Positions 7,205 to 15,187 of a stretch of DNA of 32,300 bases are shown one piece after another. Every line of letters begins with the position of its first letter. Position 1 is the stretch's first letter. The position numbers and the translations under genes are program-made. Under the pieces are notes generated by a model. It was not told where the DNA came from. It was given only the letters and a program-made list of their open reading frames with translations, and ran no database searches. This DNA is from Flavobacteriales bacterium (GTDB lineage Bacteria > Bacteroidota > Bacteroidia > Flavobacteriales_E > Vicingaceae). The DNA lies in assembly GCA_016763795.1 (NCBI GenBank), contig JAESTF010000199.1, positions 1 through 32,300 of the forward strand, given 5' to 3'.

Positions 7205-8745
7205 TTATAACGGAATATTTCCGTGCTTTTTTCTTGGTAAAGTGTCTACTTTATTCTCTAACATTTTAAAAGCAGCAATTAATTTCTCTCTTGTTTGTTG
7301 AGGTTTAATAACTTCATCTATATAGCCACGAGCAGCAGCCTTGTATGGGTTGGCAAACATTTCAGCATATTCAGCTTCTTTTTCTTTCCATTTTTCTTCT
7401 GGATTAGCAGCTGCTGTAATCTCTCTTTTAAAGATAATTTCTGCAGCTCCTTTAGCTCCCATAACTGCAATTTCTGCACTAGGCCACGCAAAATTCATGT
7501 CTGCGCCAATGTGTTTAGAGTTCATTACATCATAAGCACCACCATAAGCTTTACGTGTAATAACAGTTACTCTTGGCACTGTCGCTTCGCAAAAAGCGTA
7601 TAATAATTTTGCTCCGTTGGTAATAATGGCATTCCACTCCTGATCGGTACCAGGTAAGAACCCAGGAACATCCTCTAAAACTAAAAGAGGAATATTAAAA
7701 GCATCACAAAAACGAACAAATCGGGCTCCTTTTTGAGAAGATTTGATATCTAAAACTCCAGCTAAAAATGCTGGTTGGTTAGCTACAATTCCAATTGATT
7801 TTCCTGCTAAACGTGCAAAACCTACAACAATATTTTCTGCAAAATCTTTATGTATTTCATAAAAACTACCCTTATCTATTGTTTGCTCGATTACTTCTTT
7901 AATGTCGTAAGGTTGATTCGGGTTATCAGGAATAATGGTATTTAATTCTTCTCTACTTTCATTACCTATTTCATAAGGAATAGAAGGAGCGTCTTCTTCG
8001 CAATTTTGAGGCATGTAAGAAAGCATATCTTTAATTCCGTTGATGCATTCTATTTCGTTAGTATAGGTTAAGTGTGTTACTCCCGATTTGCTTGAATGTG
8101 CAGATGCACCTCCTAAATCTTCAGCACTAACCTCTTCATGTGTTACTGTTTTTACAACATTTGACCCGTAACAAACATATAAGAAGTGTTTTCTACCATC
8201 ATAATAAAATCCGTTAAAGCTGGAGAATAAACGGCTCCACCAGCACAAGGCCCCATTATAGCAGAAAGTTGAGGTACAACTCCGCTTGCTAATGTGTTTT
8301 TGTAAAAAATATCAGCATAACCACCCAAACTTACAACACCTTCTTGAATACGAGCTCCACCAGAATCGTTTAATCCAATAACTGGTGCACCATTTTTCAT
8401 GGCCATATCCATTACTTTACAAATCTTTTCAGCGTGAGCTTCTGCTAATGAACCTCCTAAAACGGTAAAATCTTGAGAGAAAACATAAACCAATCTGCCG
8501 TTGATGTTCCCATAGCCAGTAACAACACCGTCACCTAAAAATTTGGTTTTCTCTAATCCGAAATTGGTAGAATTATGTGTTACCAACATTCCCATTTCTT
8601 GAAAAGTTCCTTCATCTACTAAAAAATGAATCCGCTCCCGGGCAGTTAATTTCCCTTTTTTGTGTTGCGCTTCAATTCTTTTTTCTCCACCACCTAATTT
8701 AGCATCTTCTATTTTAGACTCAAGCTGATTAAATTTTTCTTGCAT
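7205..8745 (-). pseudogene. Acyl-CoA (propionyl-CoA) carboxylase beta subunit, frameshifted
   Basis: Two overlapping frames together encode one carboxyltransferase of about 513 residues, the usual size. Frame one (8745 to 8152) runs from [12 protein letters not shown] through [42 protein letters not shown], the oxyanion-loop region [14 protein letters not shown] and [17 protein letters not shown], to MFVTG. Frame two continues with [18 protein letters not shown], then GFARLAGKSIGIVANQP, VLEDVPGFLPGTDQE, TRKAYGGAYDVM and the C-terminal RKKHGNIPL. One C appears to be missing near 8163: GGT CCA AAT (TGPN) has become GGT CAA ATG, giving a stop three codons later. The enzyme moves CO2 from carboxybiotin to propionyl-CoA, forming methylmalonyl-CoA; alpha subunit and biotin carrier are not here. 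There is no slippery sequence, so either the gene is broken or the sequence has an error. Confidence 0.88.
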
Positions 8746-9040
8746 GTATTTATTATATTACTTAAAGTATGTTATATGTAACTCGCTAATATAAATTTTT
8801 CTTTTAATTAGAAAACTTTATCGTGTTTGTTTCATAATTACCGTTTCCAATAGAAAAGTAAAAGTAAAAAAAATAGGCTTAACTATTAGTTTTAGATTTT
8901 GATGTTTTGTTAGGTTAAAAAACCTATTTTTAATTACTGGAAACCAGATAGTTAAAAATTTTTCAAAATAGTTCGTTTTTTTAATTTTAGAATAGATTAT
9001 TTAACTACGTTTGCCGGCTGAAATTTAAAAAATTAATGTT
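8746..9040. other. Divergent intergenic region of 295 bp
   Basis: Very AT-rich, with no credible ORF on either strand. It separates the carboxylase (minus) from marC (plus). The only elements I can name are the promoter box at 9006-9013 and a small CTGGAAACCAG palindrome near 8937-8947. Confidence 0.5.
9006..9013 (+). promoter_or_regulatory. Candidate -7 element (TACGTTTG) for marC-rnhA
   Basis: Perfect TAnnTTTG match, 27 bp before the marC ATG. Upstream, TTTTAG near 8985-8990 is only a poor -33 element. Confidence 0.35.
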
Positions 9041-9607
9041 ATGTTTTTTGATGTAAAAGAGATTGTAACTGCATCTATGATTTTATTTGCAGTAATTGAT
9101 ATTATTGGTTCTGTGCCTATCATTATTGATTTAAGACAAAAGGTTGGCCATATCCAATCTGAAAAAGCAAGTATTGTAGCGTTAGTAATTATGATTGTTT
9201 TTCTTTTTGTGGGAGAATCTATTTTGAATTTAATTGGAATTGATGTTAGTTCGTTTGCTATAGCAGGGGCATTTATCTTATTTTTTTTAGCGTTGGAAAT
9301 GATTTTAGGAATAAGGTTGTATAAAGATGATGCTCCAGAAACGGCTTCAATAGTTCCAATAGCTTTCCCTTTAATTGCAGGTGCAGGAACAATGACTGCT
9401 TTACTTTCTTTACGTGCAGAATATGCAGTCCAAAACATAATTGTAGCAGTATTATTAAATATGATTTTAGTTTATGCCGTTCTTAAATTATCTGTAAAAA
9501 TTGAAAAGGTTTTAGGGAAAGGAGGGATTTCTGTATTGCGTAAAGTTTTTGGAGTAATTTTATTGGCGATAGCTGTAAAGCTCTTCAGAACTAATTTTGG
9601 AATTTAG
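9041..9607 (+). CDS. MarC family integral membrane protein
   Basis: A 188-residue protein with six hydrophobic segments. The family features seen are FAVIDIIGSVPIIIDL near the N-terminus, FAIAGAFILFFLALEMILG, and PIAFPLIAGAGTMTALL after the central loop, which matches the P-L-xxPG(A)GTxT pattern of MarC/YchE/YhgN proteins. The biochemical function of MarC proteins is not established, despite the historic name linking them to multiple antibiotic resistance. The gene is followed after one base by rnhA, so they form an operon. Confidence 0.88.
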   Translation: MFFDVKEIVTASMILFAVIDIIGSVPIIIDLRQKVGHIQSEKASIVALVIMIVFLFVGESILNLIGIDVSSFAIAGAFILFFLALEMILGIRLYKDDAPETASIVPIAFPLIAGAGTMTALLSLRAEYAVQNIIVAVLLNMILVYAVLKLSVKIEKVLGKGGISVLRKVFGVILLAIAVKLFRTNFGI

Positions 9608-9608
9608 A

Positions 9609-10079
9609 ATGGCAAAAATCACAATCTATACAGATGGCGCAGCAAAAGGAAATCCTGGGAATGGCGGCTATGGTGTTGTAATGATGAGTGGTAAGCACAA
9701 GAAGGAGCTTTCGGAAGGTTTTCGTTTAACTACAAATAACCGAATGGAATTATTAAGTGTAATAGTAGCTTTAGAAACGATTAAAAATAAAGCTGATGTT
9801 CAAATTTTTTCTGATTCAAAATATGTGGTAGATTCTGTTGAAAAAGGGTGGGTATTTGGATGGCAGAAAAAAGGATTTAAAGGAAAAAAAAACATTGATT
9901 TGTGGAAACGATTTTTATTAATTTATCCCCAACATAACATTAAATTTAATTGGGTAAAAGGCCATGCAGGAAATATTTACAACGAACGTTGTGATGTTTT
10001 AGCAGTTGAGGCAGCAGAAGGAGATAGTTTATTGGTAGATGAGGATTACGAAAAGACAAAAGAAAAAGGATTGTTTTAA
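9609..10079 (+). CDS. rnhA: Ribonuclease HI
   Basis: A 156-residue enzyme that cuts the RNA strand of RNA-DNA hybrids. All active-site residues are present: D9 in YTDGAAKGNPG, E47 in NNRMELL, D69 in IFSDSKYV, H119 in VKGHAGN and D129 in NERCDVLA. The length and the central GWVFGWQKKGFKGKKNIDLWKRF basic protrusion match RNase HI of the bacterial type. The frame could start at 9597 inside marC, but ATG 9609 gives the normal MAKITIYTDG start and sits one base after the marC stop, implying translational coupling. Confidence 0.95.
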   Translation: MAKITIYTDGAAKGNPGNGGYGVVMMSGKHKKELSEGFRLTTNNRMELLSVIVALETIKNKADVQIFSDSKYVVDSVEKGWVFGWQKKGFKGKKNIDLWKRFLLIYPQHNIKFNWVKGHAGNIYNERCDVLAVEAAEGDSLLVDEDYEKTKEKGLF

Positions 10080-10117
10080 GGTTTAAATATTAAGAATCTT
10101 GTTATTCGTCTAAATAG

Positions 10118-10150
10118 TTGCTTTTCACTAAAAGAGTTTCTTTACATTTG
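10118..10150 (+). promoter_or_regulatory. Candidate promoter for the aminotransferase
   Basis: TTG at 10118-10120, a 22-bp spacer and a perfect TACATTTG at 10143-10150. It lies 18 bp before ATG 10169 and overlaps the longer open frame, which supports the shorter start. Confidence 0.5.
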
Positions 10151-10168
10151 TCACCTTTTAAAATTAAG

Positions 10169-11326
10169 ATGCCTAACTACCCGAGTTCTATAAAATCGAA
10201 ATTACCACAAGTAGGAACTACGATTTTTACAGTAATGAGCCAGTTGGCTCATAAAAATAATGCAATAAACCTTTCGCAAGGCTTTCCCGATTTTGAAAGT
10301 TCAGCCGAATTAATAAGTTTGGTTAATAATGCGATGAAAAAAGGGCTAAATCAATATGCTCCAATGCCAGGTATCTTATCTTTAAGAGAACAAATTTCTA
10401 TAAAAACAGAAAACCTTTATGGTGCAATTTATCATCCAGAATCAGAAATCACAATTACAGCAGGTGCAACTCAAGCAATTTATACAGCAATAGCAGCAAC
10501 AATTAGAGAGGGAGACGAAGTGATAATTTTCACTCCAGCTTACGATTGTTATGAGCCAGCAATAGAATTAAACGGAGGTAAAACGGTGTTTCTTCAAATG
10601 CATGCTCCAAACTATAAAGTAGATTGGGAGGTTGTAAAAAAACTGATTACCCAACGTACCAAAATGATTATCATTAATACCCCTCACAATCCTACAGGAA
10701 CTGTTTTGGAAGAGGAGGATATGTTAGCGTTGGAGAAAATAGTTTCAGATACTGATATTGTTTTAATTAGTGATGAAGTGTATGAACACATTATTTTTGA
10801 TGGGAAACAACATCAAAGTGTGTCTAAATATCCAGGATTAGCTGAACGTTCATTTATTGTGTCATCATTTGGGAAAACATTTCATAATACAGGATGGAAA
10901 ATGGGTTATTGTTTGGCCCCAAAAAATTTGATGGTTGAGTTTAGAAAAGCGCATCAGTTTATTGTTTTTTCGGCAAATACTCCAGTTCAATATGGGTTAG
11001 CAGAGTACTTAAAAAATGAAGAAAATTATTTAAGTTTAAATTCATTTTATCAAGAAAAAAGAGATTTGTTTACCTCTTTGGTAAAAGATTCTAGGTTTGA
11101 AGTATTACCATCATCAGGAACGTATTTCCAATTGTTAAGTTATAAAGGAGTTACGGATGCTTCTGATACAGATTTTGCGATTGAATTAACCGAAAAACAT
11201 AAAATTGCCTCTATTCCTGTTTCTGTTTTTTATCATCAAAAAGTAGATGAAAAAATATTACGTTTTTGTGTGGCAAAGAAAGAAGAGACCTTACATAAAG
11301 CGGCAGAAATAATAAATTCGATATAG
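10169..11326 (+). CDS. PLP-dependent methionine/glutamine aminotransferase (YbdL/kynurenine aminotransferase type)
   Basis: A 385-residue class I/II aminotransferase of fold type I. Recognisable parts are NLSQGFPDFES (substrate-binding start), TAGATQAIY, PAYDCYEP, the NTPHNPTG loop, SDEVYEHIIFDG with the PLP-ring aspartate, the Schiff-base lysine K236 in SSFGKTFHNTGWKMGY and the C-terminal LRFCVAKKEETL. The SQGFPDF/AYDCYEP/GWKMGY set is typical of the methionine aminotransferase YbdL and of kynurenine aminotransferase/glutamine transaminase K. A role in methionine salvage using glutamine as amino donor is inferred from the omega-amidase two genes downstream. Start chosen by promoter position and family length. 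Confidence 0.88.
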   Translation: MPNYPSSIKSKLPQVGTTIFTVMSQLAHKNNAINLSQGFPDFESSAELISLVNNAMKKGLNQYAPMPGILSLREQISIKTENLYGAIYHPESEITITAGATQAIYTAIAATIREGDEVIIFTPAYDCYEPAIELNGGKTVFLQMHAPNYKVDWEVVKKLITQRTKMIIINTPHNPTGTVLEEEDMLALEKIVSDTDIVLISDEVYEHIIFDGKQHQSVSKYPGLAERSFIVSSFGKTFHNTGWKMGYCLAPKNLMVEFRKAHQFIVFSANTPVQYGLAEYLKNEENYLSLNSFYQEKRDLFTSLVKDSRFEVLPSSGTYFQLLSYKGVTDASDTDFAIELTEKHKIASIPVSVFYHQKVDEKILRFCVAKKEETLHKAAEIINSI

Positions 11327-11383
11327 CTGTTAATATCTTTATTCGTATTTTCTCGTTCCTTTTTTCTATTTTAGATTTTAGAA

Positions 11384-14335
11384 ATGAAGAAACTACTCGT
11401 TTATAGCTTATTTTTTATTTTTTGTTTGGGGAGCAAAAATGTTTCTGCATCGTTAATTCTCAGAAAAGATACAACTAAAAGTGATGTGTATTATTTTGTT
11501 TCTAATCGAAGTAATGAGAAGGGAGAATATACGATGTATAAAGCTCGAACCAATCACAGCGGTATTTCATCTTGTTTAATAAAAGGAAATTTTGAGGTAG
11601 AAGGTTTTAAGCACATGCGGAAAGCTGAAATTTCTGTTTATAATATCTCTAATGATGAATTGGTAGGGATATATAACACGAATCCTGTTACAGGAAATTA
11701 TCTTGTTATTTTAGCACCAAATGTTAAGTATGAGTTTGTTGTAAATACTTACGGTTATGCTCCGATTAAAAAAATAGTTGAAGTACCAAGTTTTGCAAGT
11801 ACAAATGTATTGGAAGATGTTTCTACACAAAAAATCAGCTTAAAAATGGGTGATGAAAATGTAAGCTTGAGTTTAAATACATGGATAGAGGAAGAAAAAG
11901 AACCGACATTATTCTTATTAACGGTTTATAATGAAGATGAAGAAGAAAGCCACAGTGTAGAATTGTATCAAGCAGAAGAAGGAGAATCTATAGAGAAATT
12001 AGATAGAAGGAAATTAAAAGAAACTGATTTCGGAAATATTGATGAATTGATAAAATCACATGCTGAGGCAGAAAGTAAAAAACCTGAATTAGCAGAAAAG
12101 GCATTTTTAAAAAAAGAGTATCAAATAGCAATTAGTATTTATTCTCAGTTATTAAAATTAGATGGGGATGATCCTGTTTATAATTACAGAAAAGGAGTTG
12201 CTTTATTTTATACCAATCAAAACAAATTAAAAGCACTTCCTTTCTTAAAAAAGGCTGCAACAGCTATAGAAACACCTTACGATGTTTATTATTTAATGGC
12301 AAAATCATATCATTTATGGGCTGATTTTTCTAATGCTCAAGTTGCTTACGAAAAATTTAAATCGAAGGCATCAGAAAAAGAGGTGAAAGATTTAAATATC
12401 AACCGGTTAATTGAAAACTGTATTAATGGAAAAAAGTTAATGGGAGAGCAGTTAGACATGAGAATTGTAAATAAAACGCCTCTTTTTATAGAGAAATTAC
12501 CAAAGGGATATCCATCGGCATTGGTTGCTGATAAGCTGATGAAAAAAACAAAGTTTTTTATTTCTCCAGTAGATGAAAAGAAAAAAGCAAAATTGTTAAT
12601 GTTTAAAACTGAGCGAAATGAGATGATTCAAACGAGTTATGGGTTAAATGATGAAAATGGAAAGGATTTATATGCAAATATGTTAATTGGAGGCGATAAA
12701 TGGGGTATTCCAAAACCCTTAGGAGAGAACATTAATACACCTTATGATGAAGAATATGCTTATGTTTCATTAAACGGGCGGACATTGTATTTTTCATCCA
12801 AAGGGCATAGCAGTATTGGAGGGTATGATATTTTTGTGTCCACTAGAAAATCAACAACTTCTCCTTGGGGGAAACCTAAAAATGTAGGATATCCAATTAA
12901 TTCACCTTATGATGATATTTTATTTATGCCGGATTTAACAGGAAAAATGGCCTATTTTTCATCTAATAGAAGAAGTCCAACAGGAGGTTATAATTTTTAT
13001 GAAATTGAAATGCCAAAACCACCTTTACCATTGACTATTATTAAAGGTCATTTTATGACAACTGATTCTATTCCCAATTATACAGCTTCTATTGCAGTTT
13101 ATAATACCAATAATCAAGAAATAGTAGGGATTTATAATACAAATGTAAATAATGGTAATTTTTTAATGGCATTAATGCCTGGGATTAAGTATGAATATAT
13201 TTTAGAGTGTGATGGTTTTAAAGAACATACGGCATTTATTACGGTTCCTGAACAAACAGAAATTTTTGCTTTAAGACAAAATATTCGATTAAAAAAAGAG
13301 GATGCATTTGAAATATTAAAGGTAGATAATTTTTTTACTAAGCAAGAAGCAGATAATGCTCCTGAATACAAGTTATCAAAAAAAGATTTTGAAGTAGAAA
13401 AAAAGGAAGAAAAAACCAGAAAAAAATTAACAGAAATATTAGCAGAAAGTAGAAAACTAAGTACTGAACAACTGCAAATTATAGCTAGTGCAGAACAGTT
13501 TTTTGTAAATAAACAGTATTTAAAATCTGCAAAACAATTTGAAAAAATTGCAGCTGTTACTAGTTTAAATAGTAAACAGAGTTATTATTATGGGAAAGCA
13601 CTTTTTAATGTTTCTAAAGAATATGAAAAAACATTAGTACATCTAGAAAAAGCAGGTACAGATAAAAATACGCCTTATGAAGTTTATTATATGCTAGGTA
13701 AAACGAATCATTATGCCTACCGTTTTCAGCGAGCTGTAAAAGCTTATGAAAAATATAAACAGTTTGCTTCCGAAAAGGAAATAGCAAATAAAAGTATTGA
13801 AGTTGATATTAAGCTTTCAAAATTCGGAAAAAAATTAGTGAACGAGCCGAAGCCAATAGAGGTGATCTCTAAAAAAGAGTTTAAAAAAGAGCATTTACAT
13901 ACCATTTATAATTCGTTAGAATTACGGTCTAAATTTTTACTAGCTCCAGATGATATGGTTAGTGTAAAAGACAGAAAAGAAAACTTTAAGCCTACTATGT
14001 ATTTAAATAGCTCTAAATCATTAATTTATTATTCGAGTTACGGTATGGATGGAGCAAACGGTAAAGACATTTTTATTATGCGAAAGTTGCCAAATAAAAC
14101 GTGGACAGATCCGATTAATTTAGGGGATTTGATAAATACAAAAGGCGATGAGGATTATCCTTACCTTACAGAAGATGGGAAAACACTTTATTTTTGCTCG
14201 ACAAAACATGGAAGTATGGGTGGTTATGATATTTGTAAAGCAACTTGGAATGAACGTAAAAACAAGTGGAATGCACCAGTAAATATGGGAGCTCCTATAA
14301 ATTCTCCGTTTGATGATTTGTTTTTTGTGGAGTAA
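11384..14335 (+). CDS. Large secreted PD40/TPR protein with internal duplication
   Basis: A 983-residue exported protein (signal peptide about 1-22). Two similar halves follow in order: a beta-propeller strand (VYYFVSNRSNEKGEY at 35-49; MAYFSSNRRSPTGGY at 522-536), a carboxypeptidase-regulatory-like beta-sandwich (from IKGNF at 66 and IKGHF at 553; both contain VGIYNTN and P-x-KYE), a TPR block (two or three repeats; FLKKEYQIAISIYSQLL and FVNKQYLKSAKQFEKIA), and PD40 strands (GKDLY...LYFSSKGHSSIGGYDIF; GKDIF...LYFCSTKHGSMGGYDIC). The halves are offset by 487 residues. The modules are those of Bacteroidetes OmpA-family envelope proteins, but no OmpA domain is present, so it may be a periplasmic or surface scaffold. 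It sits between the aminotransferase and omega-amidase genes, 9 bp before the latter. Confidence 0.85.
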   Translation: MKKLLVYSLFFIFCLGSKNVSASLILRKDTTKSDVYYFVSNRSNEKGEYTMYKARTNHSGISSCLIKGNFEVEGFKHMRKAEISVYNISNDELVGIYNTNPVTGNYLVILAPNVKYEFVVNTYGYAPIKKIVEVPSFASTNVLEDVSTQKISLKMGDENVSLSLNTWIEEEKEPTLFLLTVYNEDEEESHSVELYQAEEGESIEKLDRRKLKETDFGNIDELIKSHAEAESKKPELAEKAFLKKEYQIAISIYSQLLKLDGDDPVYNYRKGVALFYTNQNKLKALPFLKKAATAIETPYDVYYLMAKSYHLWADFSNAQVAYEKFKSKASEKEVKDLNINRLIENCINGKKLMGEQLDMRIVNKTPLFIEKLPKGYPSALVADKLMKKTKFFISPVDEKKKAKLLMFKTERNEMIQTSYGLNDENGKDLYANMLIGGDKWGIPKPLGENINTPYDEEYAYVSLNGRTLYFSSKGHSSIGGYDIFVSTRKSTTSPWGKPKNVGYPINSPYDDILFMPDLTGKMAYFSSNRRSPTGGYNFYEIEMPKPPLPLTIIKGHFMTTDSIPNYTASIAVYNTNNQEIVGIYNTNVNNGNFLMALMPGIKYEYILECDGFKEHTAFITVPEQTEIFALRQNIRLKKEDAFEILKVDNFFTKQEADNAPEYKLSKKDFEVEKKEEKTRKKLTEILAESRKLSTEQLQIIASAEQFFVNKQYLKSAKQFEKIAAVTSLNSKQSYYYGKALFNVSKEYEKTLVHLEKAGTDKNTPYEVYYMLGKTNHYAYRFQRAVKAYEKYKQFASEKEIANKSIEVDIKLSKFGKKLVNEPKPIEVISKKEFKKEHLHTIYNSLELRSKFLLAPDDMVSVKDRKENFKPTMYLNSSKSLIYYSSYGMDGANGKDIFIMRKLPNKTWTDPINLGDLINTKGDEDYPYLTEDGKTLYFCSTKHGSMGGYDICKATWNERKNKWNAPVNMGAPINSPFDDLFFVE

Positions 14336-14344
14336 TTTTAAATT

Positions 14345-15187
14345 ATGAATTTAAAGATAACCATTATACAATCTGAATTACATTGGGAAAATGTAGCTGA
14401 AAATTTGATCATGTTTTCAGGAAAAATTGATGCAATTTCTAAAACTACAGATGTAATTGTATTACCAGAAATGTTTAACACAGGCTTTTCTATGGAATCG
14501 GAAAAACTAGCGGAAACGATGGAAGGTAAAACGATTGTTTGGATGAAAGAGCAAGCGAAAAAACATGATGCTGTAATTGTTGGGAGTTTAATTATTGAGG
14601 AAAATGAGCAGTATTTTAATCGTTTAATATGGATACAGCCAGATGGTATTTTGTATTCTTATGATAAAAGACATTTGTTTAGAATGGCTGGAGAGCACAA
14701 GTGTTTTACAGCAGGAAGTAAGCGCTTAATTATTGATTATAAAGGTTGGAAAATTTGTCCGTTGGTTTGTTACGATTTGAGATTTCCTGTTTGGGCAAGG
14801 AATAAAGAGTTATCAGTTGACAGTTATCAGTTGATAGAAAACAAACAGCAAATAACAAACAACAAGGTGCAAAATTTGAATGCTTACGACATTTTAATTT
14901 ACATTGCTAACTGGCCAGCTGTTAGAAAAGCACCATGGAGTAAATTACTAGAAGCAAGAGCGATAGAAAATCAATGTTATGTTGTTGGTGCAAATAGAGT
15001 TGGAGAAGATGGAACCAGCAATAGTTATTCAGGTAACTCGACAGTTATAAACCCTAAAGGTGAGCCAATTTCTAATTTACCAGAAAATGAAAATTGCATA
15101 GAAACAGTGAATTTATCTTTAGATGAATTGAATGATTTTAGAGAAAAATTCCCAGTGAGTTTAGATGGTGATGAGTTTACTCTTTGA
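14345..15187 (+). CDS. Omega-amidase (nitrilase superfamily, YafV type)
   Basis: A 280-residue C-N hydrolase with the Glu-Lys-Cys triad: E42 in VLPEMFNTGFS, K108 in YDKRHLFRMAGE and C142 in VCYDLRFPVWARN. The end (ARAIENQCYVVGANRVGEDG, YSGNSTVINPKGEP, REKFPVSLDGDEF) matches omega-amidases, which hydrolyse alpha-ketoglutaramate (made when glutamine is the amino donor) to 2-oxoglutarate and ammonia, making the transamination irreversible. That fits the aminotransferase upstream. About 24 extra residues (roughly 155-178) sit between RN and AYDILIYIANWP, where YafV has only a few; they are encoded by repeat-like DNA. The 3' end overlaps the convergent lipoprotein gene by 11 bp. Confidence 0.88.
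   Translation: MNLKITIIQSELHWENVAENLIMFSGKIDAISKTTDVIVLPEMFNTGFSMESEKLAETMEGKTIVWMKEQAKKHDAVIVGSLIIEENEQYFNRLIWIQPDGILYSYDKRHLFRMAGEHKCFTAGSKRLIIDYKGWKICPLVCYDLRFPVWARNKELSVDSYQLIENKQQITNNKVQNLNAYDILIYIANWPAVRKAPWSKLLEARAIENQCYVVGANRVGEDGTSNSYSGNSTVINPKGEPISNLPENENCIETVNLSLDELNDFREKFPVSLDGDEFTL
14808..14835 (+). repeat. Two tandem 14-bp repeats inside the omega-amidase gene
   Basis: AGTTATCAGTTGAC is followed directly by AGTTATCAGTTGAT (13 of 14 identical). Next come about 45 bp of CA/AAC-rich low-complexity sequence. Together they encode the extra loop of the enzyme, and the sequence is unlike the rest of the gene. Confidence 0.6.

Noticed and set aside
7295-7603. Plus-strand frames opposite the carboxylase gene
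   Set aside because: Phenylalanine/serine-rich shadow frames caused by the codon use of the real gene on the minus strand.
9025-9438. Minus-strand frame of 137 codons opposite marC
   Set aside because: Lysine/isoleucine-rich antisense shadow; marC has family motifs and a terminal operon partner.
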